Shown here one piece after another: positions 42,314-50,682 of a DNA stretch of 64,000 bases (the stretch's first letter is position 1; each line of letters begins with the position of its first letter). The stretch is from Chryseobacterium formosense (lineage in GTDB: Bacteria; Bacteroidota; Bacteroidia; Flavobacteriales; Weeksellaceae), in NCBI RefSeq assembly GCF_900116415.1, contig NZ_FPAP01000002.1, forward strand, positions 496,001 to 560,000, written 5' to 3'. Under the pieces are notes generated by a model. The model was not told the DNA's origin and searched no databases. It saw nothing but the letters and a program-made list of their open reading frames with translations. The translations under genes and the position numbers were made by a program.

Positions 42314-44965
42314 ATGAAATTATATTTTAATATAGAATATCATACAAAACCCGGCGAAAAATTAGAATTAATCATCGATGAAAAAGATTCAGCTCCTCGA
42401 AGTCACTCAATGTTTCATACCGAAAATGGTTTGTGGAAATGTGAAGTCGATTATTTTTCAAAATCAATAGATTATAAATATCAGCTTACAGATGACAGAA
42501 AAAATGTTTTGCGGGAAGAATTCGTAAAACATGGTTTAAATTTTCCACACAACTATAAAGAATTTTTAATTTTTGATGAATGGAATAATAAAAATTTTCC
42601 CGAAAATTATCTGAACAATAAAATTCTTCGAAATAAATTCACTCAGCTAAAGCCGCAAAAACTTCCGAGTTTAAAAAAACACACCCATTTATTCAGAATT
42701 GAAGCACCCATTTACAATCATGATTGGGAAATAGTTCTTGTGGGAAATACCTCTTCATTAGGCAACTGGAGCTACGAAAACTTCATTCATCTTTCCCAGA
42801 CAGATTTTGGAATTTGGGAGGCTTCGGTTGAGATTCCGGAAGTTCAGTTGATTCAGTATAAATATGCAATTTTTGATAAAGCACAGCAAAAAATAGTAGA
42901 TATAGAAAGTGGTGCAAATCGATCAACAGTTCCGAATACACAGAAAGATGTTTTGCAGATTGTTGTAGATCATTATTTTAAATTTAAGTCTTATCAGATG
43001 TATCATGATGCGGGAGTTGCTGTTCCGGTATTTTCGTTGAGAACTGAAAATGGCTTTGGTGTCGGTGAATTTTCAGATATTAAAAAACTAGGAGATTGGG
43101 CAAATGAAACTTCCTTAGGAATTATTCAGATTTTACCAATTAATGATACAACGGCAAATTATTCATGGACAGATTCTTACCCTTACGCCGCAGTTTCTGT
43201 CTACGCTTTACATCCGCAATATATTTCTATTGAAAATCTTGATTTTAAATTACCGAAGGATTTAGTTGATGAATATCAAGCTGAAAGAAATGAACTGAAT
43301 GCTCTTGAATTAGTTGATTATGAAAAGATGATTTCCGCAAAATGGAAATATCTTAAAATCATTTTTAATACTGAGAAAGAAAGCATTTATAAAGACAGGA
43401 GTTTTAAAAAATTTATAAAAGATAATGAAGAATGGCTTTTGCCTTATTCGGCTTTCTGTGTGTTGAGAGATAAATATAAAACCCCAAATTTCAACACTTG
43501 GAAAACCCACAAAAAATATATCGCAGGAAAAGTTGCTCCCTTTTTCTCTGCTAAAAATAAAGATTATGATGCATCTATGCTTCATGCTTGGGTGCAGTTT
43601 CAACTTCATAAACAGTTGAAAGATGCTGTGGAATATGTTCACAGTTTGGGAATTTCGTTAAAAGGAGATTTGCCAATAGGAATTTATAGATATTCTGTTG
43701 AAGCTTGGACAGAACCTGAATTGTTCGGAATGGATTTTCAGGCTGGAGCTCCGCCTGATCAGTTTACAGAGATCGGGCAGAATTGGGAATTTCCAACTTA
43801 CAATTGGGAAGCCATGAAGAATGATAATTATCAATGGTGGAAAAATAGATTCAAAGCATTGGAACAGTATTTTGATGCGATGAGAATTGACCATATTTTG
43901 GGTTTTTTCCGAATCTGGAGAATGCCAATTTCTGCGACTCAAGGTATTTTAGGTTATTTTTATCCGGCAATTCCTGTGGTTTTGGATGAATTTAAAGCAA
44001 GACATATTCCTTTTGATTTTGACCGATATTGTAAACCCTTCACCAATGATCAGATTTTGTGGAAATATTTTGGAGAAGAAAATTTCAGAGCATTAGAATT
44101 TTTGATTAAAAATCCAGACGGAACTTATCAGTTTAAAGAAGAGTTTGATACACAAAGAAAACTTACTGATCATTTCAGCAAACTTCCCAAAGATGAAATT
44201 GCGGAAAAACTCATTTCATTATGTGCAAATGTTTTGTTTGTAACAGAAGAAAAGGATGGTGAAACGGTTTATCATCCCAGATTCAATATTTTAAAGACAG
44301 AATCGTATCAATATCTTTCGGATTGGGAAAGAGAATCAATTTACGAGCTTTATCAAGATTATTTTTACAAAAGACAAGATCATCTTTGGAAAGAAAAAGC
44401 AATGGAAAAACTTCCTGCTATTTTGAGTTCTACAGATATGTTGATTTGTGGTGAAGATTTGGGTCTGGTTCCTGATTGTGTTCCCGAAGTGATGGATGAA
44501 TTAGCAATTATTGCCCTAAAAGTTCAACGAATGCCTCCCGGAAATCTTTCTTTTTACAATCCTAAAGAAGCAACTTATCTGAATGTTGTTACGGCTTCTT
44601 CTCACGATAGTTCCACGCTTAGACAATGGTGGAAAGAAAATGAAGTTTTAAGGCAAACGTATTTTAATCAACAATTAAATCAATATGGAAAAGCGCCGGA
44701 TGATTTGAAACCATATTTGGCTGAAATCATCATGAAACAGCATCTTTACAATGATGCAATGCTGGCAATTTTTCCGATTCAGGAATTTCTGGCAACTGAT
44801 GAAAATCTTGCAAATCCCAATATGAACAGTGAAAGAATTAACGATCCTGCAGTGTTTCCGCATTATTGGCGATACAGAATGCATTTAAACGTCGAAAATT
44901 TAATTGAAAATTCAGCTTTTAATGATAAAATTTCAAATTGGATCAAAGACAGTGGTAGAAAATAA
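42314..44965 (+). CDS. malQ: 4-alpha-glucanotransferase, DPE2-like with tandem starch-binding domains
   Basis: 883 residues, much longer than the ~500-700 of ordinary MalQ. Two N-terminal CBM20-like domains (about 1-110 and 120-225; the second has VLVGNTSSLGNWS) precede a GH77 barrel. It begins near residue 240 with FSLRTENGFGVGEFSDIKKL. The catalytic nucleophile is D526 in MRIDHILGFF; the acid/base is E714 in CGEDLGLVPDCVPEV, and SSHDSSTLRQWW follows. A long helical insert (about 310-430) fits plant DPE2-type enzymes. The role is disproportionation of maltose with glycogen. Monocistronic. Confidence 0.92.
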   Translation: MKLYFNIEYHTKPGEKLELIIDEKDSAPRSHSMFHTENGLWKCEVDYFSKSIDYKYQLTDDRKNVLREEFVKHGLNFPHNYKEFLIFDEWNNKNFPENYLNNKILRNKFTQLKPQKLPSLKKHTHLFRIEAPIYNHDWEIVLVGNTSSLGNWSYENFIHLSQTDFGIWEASVEIPEVQLIQYKYAIFDKAQQKIVDIESGANRSTVPNTQKDVLQIVVDHYFKFKSYQMYHDAGVAVPVFSLRTENGFGVGEFSDIKKLGDWANETSLGIIQILPINDTTANYSWTDSYPYAAVSVYALHPQYISIENLDFKLPKDLVDEYQAERNELNALELVDYEKMISAKWKYLKIIFNTEKESIYKDRSFKKFIKDNEEWLLPYSAFCVLRDKYKTPNFNTWKTHKKYIAGKVAPFFSAKNKDYDASMLHAWVQFQLHKQLKDAVEYVHSLGISLKGDLPIGIYRYSVEAWTEPELFGMDFQAGAPPDQFTEIGQNWEFPTYNWEAMKNDNYQWWKNRFKALEQYFDAMRIDHILGFFRIWRMPISATQGILGYFYPAIPVVLDEFKARHIPFDFDRYCKPFTNDQILWKYFGEENFRALEFLIKNPDGTYQFKEEFDTQRKLTDHFSKLPKDEIAEKLISLCANVLFVTEEKDGETVYHPRFNILKTESYQYLSDWERESIYELYQDYFYKRQDHLWKEKAMEKLPAILSSTDMLICGEDLGLVPDCVPEVMDELAIIALKVQRMPPGNLSFYNPKEATYLNVVTASSHDSSTLRQWWKENEVLRQTYFNQQLNQYGKAPDDLKPYLAEIIMKQHLYNDAMLAIFPIQEFLATDENLANPNMNSERINDPAVFPHYWRYRMHLNVENLIENSAFNDKISNWIKDSGRK

Positions 44966-45008
44966 TTGAAATTATTTAATTGAAAATCAATTGTTTAAAA
45001 ATATTTTA

Positions 45009-45044
45009 GAAAGAAGTTTTATCTCCGGATTTAACTTCTTTTTT
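45009..45044 (+). terminator. Terminator after malQ
   Basis: A stem AAAGAAGTT / AACTTCTTT around a 17-nt loop containing TCCGGA, followed by T residues. It overlaps the start of the shared TTAACTTCT motif at 45031. Confidence 0.6.
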
Positions 45045-45062
45045 ATATCTACATCAAAAAGA
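45031..45062 (+). promoter_or_regulatory. Two-block upstream motif (TTAACTTCT-N12-CATCAAAAAGA), copy 1
   Basis: TTAACTTCT (45031-45039) is followed 12 nt later by CATCAAAAAGA (45052-45062). The same two blocks with the same spacing occur at 46109-46140 ahead of another small secreted protein. The AAC and TCAAA blocks are 18 nt apart, as expected for an ECF sigma-factor promoter. The first block overlaps the malQ terminator stem. Confidence 0.55.
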
Positions 45063-45105
45063 CAGGAATGAGAATTCTTACATTAACCAATTAATGATTA
45101 TCGAA

Positions 45106-45990
45106 ATGAAAAAAATATTTATAGGATTTGCACTTGGATTAGCAACGTTGACGTTTGCACAGCAATATCCAAATAAGGGTTGGGATAATGATGGATATTA
45201 CGGAAATAACGACGGATATTATAGTGATGAGGATGATAGAAATTATTTCCCTGATGATTATTATTACAATTATCCACAAGATTATTATCCGTCAGATTAT
45301 TATCAGAGTTATTACAATGATTACAGACAGAGTATTATCAATATCAACTGGAACGGGTTTTTTGTTCAGAACAGATTAAACCGATGGCAGATTGACCAGA
45401 TTTTATATCTGAATAATCTTTACGCAAGTTTTTCAGCTTGGAATAACTTCTATAGATACAATCCGGACAGATGGTATTATGACAGATTCTATGCAATGGA
45501 AAGAATTTTAGGACCAAGAGTTTTTGTGGTTTTCCAGAATAATTATTATCACGGCTCAAGCCCGATCGTGTATTTCCAGAATTACAGAAGAACGCATTAT
45601 GTTCCGAGATTCAGAGTCACTCCTAGATATAGAAATGTAAACATCAATATCTATAGAGTAGACAGAAACAGCTTTAGAAGAAATGATAATCCTACTTTGA
45701 ATGTTGTAAGAAACTCAGGATTCAGAAACGGAAGTAACAATTCGGGAGGATTCAGAAATGAGAATGGAGTGAGATCAGGAAATAATGGAGGATTCAGATC
45801 AGAAACTCCGAGAACAGTTTCTCCGAGAGTAGAAAACAGTTCACCAAGAAACAACGGAAACGGAGGATTCAGGTCTCAGCCGAGAAATGAAAATTCAAGT
45901 CCGAGAATTCAGAATAATTCGCCGAGACAGCAAAACAGGGGAGGTGAAGGAAGAGGTTCTGGCTTTAGAGGAAATTTAGTTAGCAATTAG
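45106..45990 (+). CDS. Secreted Tyr/Asp-rich and Gly/Asn/Arg-rich protein
   Basis: 294 residues from the ATG at 45106 (an in-frame ATG at 45094 is also possible). A signal peptide (MKKIFIGFALGLATLTFAQ) is followed by a Tyr/Asp-rich stretch (about 25-75, many DYY and DGYY units), a structured core with INWNGFFVQNRLNRWQIDQIL and ERILGPRVFVVFQNNYYHG, and a low-complexity tail (about 205-290) rich in N, R, G, S with GGFR repeats. I do not recognise the family. The tail may be disordered and bind polyanions or surface polymers. Terminated at 46018. Confidence 0.75.
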   Translation: MKKIFIGFALGLATLTFAQQYPNKGWDNDGYYGNNDGYYSDEDDRNYFPDDYYYNYPQDYYPSDYYQSYYNDYRQSIININWNGFFVQNRLNRWQIDQILYLNNLYASFSAWNNFYRYNPDRWYYDRFYAMERILGPRVFVVFQNNYYHGSSPIVYFQNYRRTHYVPRFRVTPRYRNVNINIYRVDRNSFRRNDNPTLNVVRNSGFRNGSNNSGGFRNENGVRSGNNGGFRSETPRTVSPRVENSSPRNNGNGGFRSQPRNENSSPRIQNNSPRQQNRGGEGRGSGFRGNLVSN

Positions 45991-46017
45991 TTTTCATATA
46001 TTATATTTGAGTGGTGT

Positions 46018-46049
46018 GAGAGTAGGTTTAATTATCTACTCTCTTTTTT
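46018..46049 (+). terminator. Terminator after the Tyr-rich protein gene
   Basis: Perfect 8-bp stem GAGAGTAG / CTACTCTC around a 10-nt loop, followed by six T residues. Confidence 0.85.
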
Positions 46050-46108
46050 ATTTTAAAAATGTTTAAATATTTAATAATAAAATTTAACAAAAATTATGAA
46101 ATTCATTT

Positions 46109-46140
46109 TTAACTTCTCGTGAAATTCAGCATCAAAAAGA
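46109..46140 (+). promoter_or_regulatory. Two-block upstream motif (TTAACTTCT-N12-CATCAAAAAGA), copy 2
   Basis: TTAACTTCT (46109-46117) and CATCAAAAAGA (46130-46140), identical to copy 1 at 45031-45062 in both blocks and in the 12-nt gap. Both copies are also followed by ACCAATTAAT (46149-46158 and 45086-45095), though at a different distance. Confidence 0.55.
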
Positions 46141-46170
46141 TATAAGAAACCAATTAATAATTTTAAACAC

Positions 46171-46626
46171 ATGAAAAAATTAGTACTAGCCGCAGCATTT
46201 ATCGTAACAGGAAGTTTTGCAATGGCACAACAGGTAAATCCTCAGGATAAAAAAATCAATAGAGAGGAAATGCATAAAAAAATGGAACAAAAGCAGCAAG
46301 AAAGAATGGCTGAAATGCAGAAAGAATTAAACCTTAATGAATCTCAGGTTGCAAAAATTAAAGATCTTCAGGAGAAGCGTAAAGCAGATATGAAAGCTGA
46401 ATTTGAAAAAAACAGAGGTGAAAGACAGGCGAAAATGGAGCAGATGAAAGCAAAAAGACAGCAGATGGATAATGAAATGAAGAACATCTTGTCTCCAGAC
46501 CAATATGATAAATGGCAGGCTTCAAGAAAAGCTAAGATGGAGGAAAGAAAAACGATAATGAAAGAAAAAGGGCTGAAAGGAGAGAGAAGAATGATGAAGA
46601 AAACACAGTCAGGAACTTCTATATAA
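46171..46626 (+). CDS. Small Spy/CpxP-like secreted protein
   Basis: 151 residues: signal peptide (MKKLVLAAAFIVTGSFAMA), then a long charged helical domain rich in K, E, M, Q. The patterns LNLNESQVAKIKDLQEKRKAD (about 50-70) and ILSPDQYDKWQASRKAK (about 108-124) are the L-x-x-x-Q repeats of the Spy/CpxP fold, which works as a periplasmic chaperone and stress sensor. The C-terminal third is unusually basic. It shares an upstream motif with the gene at 45106, so both may belong to one envelope-stress regulon. Confidence 0.75.
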   Translation: MKKLVLAAAFIVTGSFAMAQQVNPQDKKINREEMHKKMEQKQQERMAEMQKELNLNESQVAKIKDLQEKRKADMKAEFEKNRGERQAKMEQMKAKRQQMDNEMKNILSPDQYDKWQASRKAKMEERKTIMKEKGLKGERRMMKKTQSGTSI

Positions 46627-46664
46627 GCTGATGAGAGGTTTATGATTTTGATTTTTAATGTTGG

Positions 46665-46689
46665 AAGGGCAGAGTTTTCTGCCCTTTTT
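46665..46689 (+). terminator. Terminator after the Spy-like gene
   Basis: Nine-bp perfect stem AAGGGCAGA / TCTGCCCTT with a 4-nt loop and T residues. Confidence 0.85.
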
Positions 46690-46718
46690 GTATTCAATCT
46701 AAATCTAAATTTAAGCGT

Positions 46719-46753
46719 TTGTTTTTCCTTTCGACCGATAATCCGTAAATTTG
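46719..46753 (+). promoter_or_regulatory. Possible promoter of the ferritin gene
   Basis: TTG (46719-46721) is 24 nt upstream of TAAATTTG (46746-46753), an exact TAnnTTTG box; the ATG is at 46770. Confidence 0.4.
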
Positions 46754-46769
46754 AGTATAAATTTTTATT

Positions 46770-47279
46770 ATGGTAAGTGAAAAAATTGCACAGTTAATAA
46801 ACGAACAAATCGCACACGAGCAATATGCGGCTCAATATTATCTTTCGATGTCTGCTTGGTTTTCAGCAAAAGATCTTGACGGAATTGCCAATTACTTCAG
46901 AGTGCAGAGCAAAGAAGAATTGATGCATGCCGATAAAATGTTTGATTACTTAAACGATGTCGGAGGCGAAATTGTATTGGGAGAAATTCCAAAACCGCCT
47001 CACACTTTTGAAAGCGCAACCGATATTTTCGAAAAAGCTCTGGAGCACGAAAAGAAAGTGACAAGAAGTATTTTCAACATTGTGAAAAATGCTAACGATG
47101 AAGGCGATTTTGCAACAACTTCTTTCTTGCAGTGGTTTATCAACGAGCAGGTAGAAGAGGAAGCGAGTGCTTCTCAGTATGTAACAAAAATTAAAATGGT
47201 TTCTGATAACCCTTCTGCATTATATCTTTTTGACCAGGAATTGGCGAAAAGAGTTTTTGTGGGAGATCCAACAGCGTAA
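46770..47279 (+). CDS. Bacterial non-heme ferritin
   Basis: 169 residues, four-helix bundle that stores iron. The ferroxidase ligands occur in order: NEQIAHEQYAAQYY (E17 type), KEELMHADKMFDYL (E-x-x-H near residues 49-53), and the later E-x-x-Q region FINEQVEEEASASQYV (near 126-141). The C-terminus SALYLFDQELAKRVF completes the fifth helix. Cytoplasmic 24-mer expected. It is monocistronic and its 3' end shares a large bidirectional hairpin with the helicase gene. Ftn-type rather than Dps or bacterioferritin, since no heme-binding methionine pattern was seen. Confidence 0.93.
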   Translation: MVSEKIAQLINEQIAHEQYAAQYYLSMSAWFSAKDLDGIANYFRVQSKEELMHADKMFDYLNDVGGEIVLGEIPKPPHTFESATDIFEKALEHEKKVTRSIFNIVKNANDEGDFATTSFLQWFINEQVEEEASASQYVTKIKMVSDNPSALYLFDQELAKRVFVGDPTA

Positions 47280-47297
47280 ATTATTTTTAATATCATT

Positions 47298-47340
47298 AAA
47301 AAATTTTCGGCGGCACCTTTGGTGCCGCCGAAAATTTTTT
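47298..47340. terminator. Bidirectional GC-rich terminator with TTT loop, family member 3
   Basis: Two perfect 20-nt arms (47298-47317, 47321-47340) around TTT; core TTCGGCGGCACC. A-tract on one side and T-tract on the other make it a terminator for both ferritin and the convergent helicase gene. It resembles the hairpins at 35652 and 36834. Confidence 0.88.
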
Positions 47341-47360
47341 AGCTTTATATAAACAGCAAA

Positions 47361-50300
47361 TTACAAATAAATCAACTGCGTTTTAATCACTTTCATTCCC
47401 AGATTTTCTAAAACCGATTTATAGGTTTCAATTTGTTTGTCGTTCTTTTCGGTCTCCATTCCGGTTTTAAAATCGACAATAATGTAGCCTTCATCGCCTT
47501 TTAAAATTCTGTCGGGACGATAAATTCTGCTGATGCCTCTTTCCGAAATCATGATGTCTTTTTCATTGATTACTTTCCATTTTTCATCAAAGAATTCAGC
47601 GTATTGGCCGATGATTTTTTTTAAGTCTTCTTTAATATTTACTTTTTCATCAAGCGTAATCTGACCTTCCAAAACATAGGTTTCCAAAACTTTATCAATA
47701 TCCTTTTCGGTGTTGATTTTTGAAAGTAATTCGTGTACGAAAAGTCCGATTCTTACTTTTTCGTTTCTCACCTGATAATTTTTTGATGGTGTTGCAATTT
47801 TTATCGAACTTGTATTTTCATGTTCGTTTCTTAGGTTTTCAATACTTTTGGTTTTAAACTCAGAATTTTTATGACTGATCTGTTTTTTCAGCATTTCAGG
47901 ATGAGTTTTGTATAAGTCGAATTCATCCAAATCCTGCAGGTTTTTAGACTGAACAAATTCCAGAATTTCTAAATTATTTGAAGTTTTATTCTGTTTCTGA
48001 AGATAGAAAAACAACTGTTCTACAGGCCGCGTTGTTGCAACATATTGCAGACATAATCGGTCGACAAGATTCTTATAAGAGTTTTCAAGGTTAAATTTTT
48101 GGATACCTTGGTCGTAGACTTCAAGATTTTTATTAAACTGATTGATGTTGACTGATTTTAAAGGCGAATTTTCATCATTTTCAAACCAGTTGGTAAATTC
48201 AGAATCTCGGTTTTTATTCATCATCGGAATGAAAACAACAGGAAACTCAAGTCCTTTTGCTTTGTGAATCGTCATAATCTGAATGGCGTCAATATTTTCT
48301 GAAGCCTGAATGGTGTACGTGGAAGCTTCTTCGTCCCAATATTTCAGGAATTCTTTTGTGCTTGCTCCAGCATTCTGAGTGAAATTGAAAAGCATTTCCA
48401 AGAAGTTGAGCAGAAAGTCGGTCTCCTTATTTTCAATCGAAAATTCGTTGATATAATATTCAATAAAATTATAAAGATTAAATTTCGGAAAATGGTCTTG
48501 CTTAAGCTTTACATGATATTTTTCTTCAATAAACTGAATGATTTCTTCATGCTGTTCCAAAGCCAGAATTTCTTTCATTCCTAAAGTAAAATCCGGCATA
48601 CTGATTCTTTTGAGTCGGTTCAGGTAAAACATCATCATGATCAGATGAGGTTTGTTTTTCGGATTGGTTTCCCATTTCAGAAACTCCACAATTGCCTTTA
48701 AGGTATCCGATAATTCTAAGGTTAAACCTTTATCCGAAATCGTTTTAATATTGGTTTCTTCACCATGATAATTGACTTTCAGATTCCCTAATTTTTGCGA
48801 ATAAGAGAAAATGTCAAAATTTCCACGACAAAGAATCGTAATATCTGAAAATCTGAATCCGTTATCAAGACATTCCTGAATATCTTTCTGCATTTTCTCA
48901 GAAACATCGTTATAAAAATCTTCATTGGTTAGATTTTCAATAAGATTAACCTTTACACGTCCTTCAATACCCGATTTTGTGGTTTGTTCGCCATCGGTTC
49001 CGAAAATATGCTGATGCTCTTCTTCAAGATTTAAAGAATGAAAATGATACAGTTCATTATTAAACTGAACAATATTTTTTGCACTTCGCCAATTGTCTTT
49101 TAACACTAATAATTCCGCTTCTCTCGGTGCAAATTCTTTTTTATTAATGATATCCAGCATCAGTTTGCTTTCACCGCCTCGAAATCGGTAAATACTTTGT
49201 TTCGGGTCTCCCACTAAGGTAAAAGAAGTGTTTTCTGTCGAAATACTGTGATCTCTCAATGGAACAAAATTCTGCCATTGTAATTCTGAAGTATCCTGAA
49301 ATTCGTCAAAGAAATAATGCTGAAACTGCGATCCTACTTTTTCGTAAATAAAAGCTGAAGGCTCATTTTTAAGATTTTCATTAATTAAAATATTAAATTT
49401 TGAAAGCAGAACCAAATCATTTTCTTCTTCAATTTTTCTCAGCTCATCCTGAATGTCTTTATTCACTTTCAAAGGCAGCAAGGCGGAAAGAATTTTCTCT
49501 TTTTTTTGCGTTTCGATGAATAAAAGAATCAGCTTCATTCTGTTTTCCAAGAGCTGTTCTAATATTTCTGAAATTTCGGATTCTTTATGTTTTGATTTTG
49601 CAGCAGCTCCTTTTCTGTATTTTTCAACAACAGATTCTTCTGTCGAACTTGGAAATGGGAAACCAGGTCTTTTTTTCTGATAAAATTCTACCACTTTTGG
49701 GAAGAATCCACCCAATCCGTTTTTTCCCTGTGCAAAATCTTCAATTTCAATGTTTCTGGATTTGAATAAATCAATCGAACTTAAAGCAAGCTCCAATGAT
49801 TGTTTTTTATTGGAAGTAATTTCTTTTCTTAATGTGTTTTTGATGTTTTCATAATTCGCATCGTCAAATTCTTTGTTGTCTTTCAGATGTTCATAATGAA
49901 TATCCTTTACAAATTCTTTCGCTGAATCGTATAGATTTTTATTAAGATTAATTCTCTCATTGTTTTCCAGACTGTAATCTACATAATCCATGAATGAATT
50001 GGAAATATTTTCATTTTCCCCAATCTGGTCAAGCATTTTGTCAACTGCTTCAATTAAAAATGGCTCTGCATCAATTTCAAGATTAAAATTTTTAGCCAAA
50101 CCTAACTCATAAGAAAAGCTTCGCACCAATCGGGAATTAAAACGGTCAATCGTTCCGATATTTAAGGTCGAATAATTATGAAGGATATAATCTAAAAGTT
50201 TTTTTGAACGATAATGAAGTTCATCAATGGTTATTTTTAAGCCTTCTGTTTCAAATGCTTTTTGGATGTTTTTTAAATCGTTGTTTTCGACGTAATTCTC

Positions 50301-50501
50301 TGCTGTAAATTTATTTAGCCAAGAAAGAATTCTCTCCTTCATTTCATTGGCGGCTTTGTTTGTAAACGTCAATGCCAAAATATTTCTTATTGACGATTGT
50401 TGATTGGGATATCTCAGACAAATCATCAAAAGCCTCTGTACAAGAGCGTAAGTTTTACCGGAACCGGCCGATGCATTGATTACTGTATAAGAGTTTGACA
50501 T
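47361..50501 (-). CDS. UvrD-like helicase with C-terminal nuclease, AddA/RecB type
   Basis: 1046 residues. Superfamily 1 motifs run in order: Walker A NASAGSGKTYALVQRL near residue 8, motif Ia ALTFTNKAANEMKERI, motif II FFDEFQDTSELQWQNF, motif III LVGDPKQSIYRFRGGE, motif V IMTIHKAKGLEFPVVFIP, motif VI YVATTRPVEQLFFYLQ. The final domain (about 930-1046) has RPDRIL and IIVDFKTG, the D...D-x-K nuclease motifs. It would unwind and resect double-strand breaks. Normally AddA works with AddB, but no partner gene is next to it here. Divergent from the 50683 gene. Confidence 0.9.
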   Translation of the reverse strand: MSNSYTVINASAGSGKTYALVQRLLMICLRYPNQQSSIRNILALTFTNKAANEMKERILSWLNKFTAENYVENNDLKNIQKAFETEGLKITIDELHYRSKKLLDYILHNYSTLNIGTIDRFNSRLVRSFSYELGLAKNFNLEIDAEPFLIEAVDKMLDQIGENENISNSFMDYVDYSLENNERINLNKNLYDSAKEFVKDIHYEHLKDNKEFDDANYENIKNTLRKEITSNKKQSLELALSSIDLFKSRNIEIEDFAQGKNGLGGFFPKVVEFYQKKRPGFPFPSSTEESVVEKYRKGAAAKSKHKESEISEILEQLLENRMKLILLFIETQKKEKILSALLPLKVNKDIQDELRKIEEENDLVLLSKFNILINENLKNEPSAFIYEKVGSQFQHYFFDEFQDTSELQWQNFVPLRDHSISTENTSFTLVGDPKQSIYRFRGGESKLMLDIINKKEFAPREAELLVLKDNWRSAKNIVQFNNELYHFHSLNLEEEHQHIFGTDGEQTTKSGIEGRVKVNLIENLTNEDFYNDVSEKMQKDIQECLDNGFRFSDITILCRGNFDIFSYSQKLGNLKVNYHGEETNIKTISDKGLTLELSDTLKAIVEFLKWETNPKNKPHLIMMMFYLNRLKRISMPDFTLGMKEILALEQHEEIIQFIEEKYHVKLKQDHFPKFNLYNFIEYYINEFSIENKETDFLLNFLEMLFNFTQNAGASTKEFLKYWDEEASTYTIQASENIDAIQIMTIHKAKGLEFPVVFIPMMNKNRDSEFTNWFENDENSPLKSVNINQFNKNLEVYDQGIQKFNLENSYKNLVDRLCLQYVATTRPVEQLFFYLQKQNKTSNNLEILEFVQSKNLQDLDEFDLYKTHPEMLKKQISHKNSEFKTKSIENLRNEHENTSSIKIATPSKNYQVRNEKVRIGLFVHELLSKINTEKDIDKVLETYVLEGQITLDEKVNIKEDLKKIIGQYAEFFDEKWKVINEKDIMISERGISRIYRPDRILKGDEGYIIVDFKTGMETEKNDKQIETYKSVLENLGMKVIKTQLIYL

Positions 50502-50655
50502 TTTTAGCGAAAGATTTTATGCAATTTAGATAAAATTTAATTTAAAATTTAACAAATCGGAGCCTATATTTTAACAGTTTTCAACTTTAAATTCAAAAAA
50601 AATATTAAATCGCGTTAAGTCTGGTTAAACTTATAACAGAATTAAAAAATAACTT

Positions 50656-50663
50656 TAGTTTTG
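50656..50663 (+). promoter_or_regulatory. -7 box (TAGTTTTG) of the tandem secreted-protein pair
   Basis: Exact TAnnTTTG match about 20 nt upstream of the GTG at 50683. No -33 TTG at a good distance. Confidence 0.4.
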
Positions 50664-50682
50664 TTACATAAAACAATAATCT

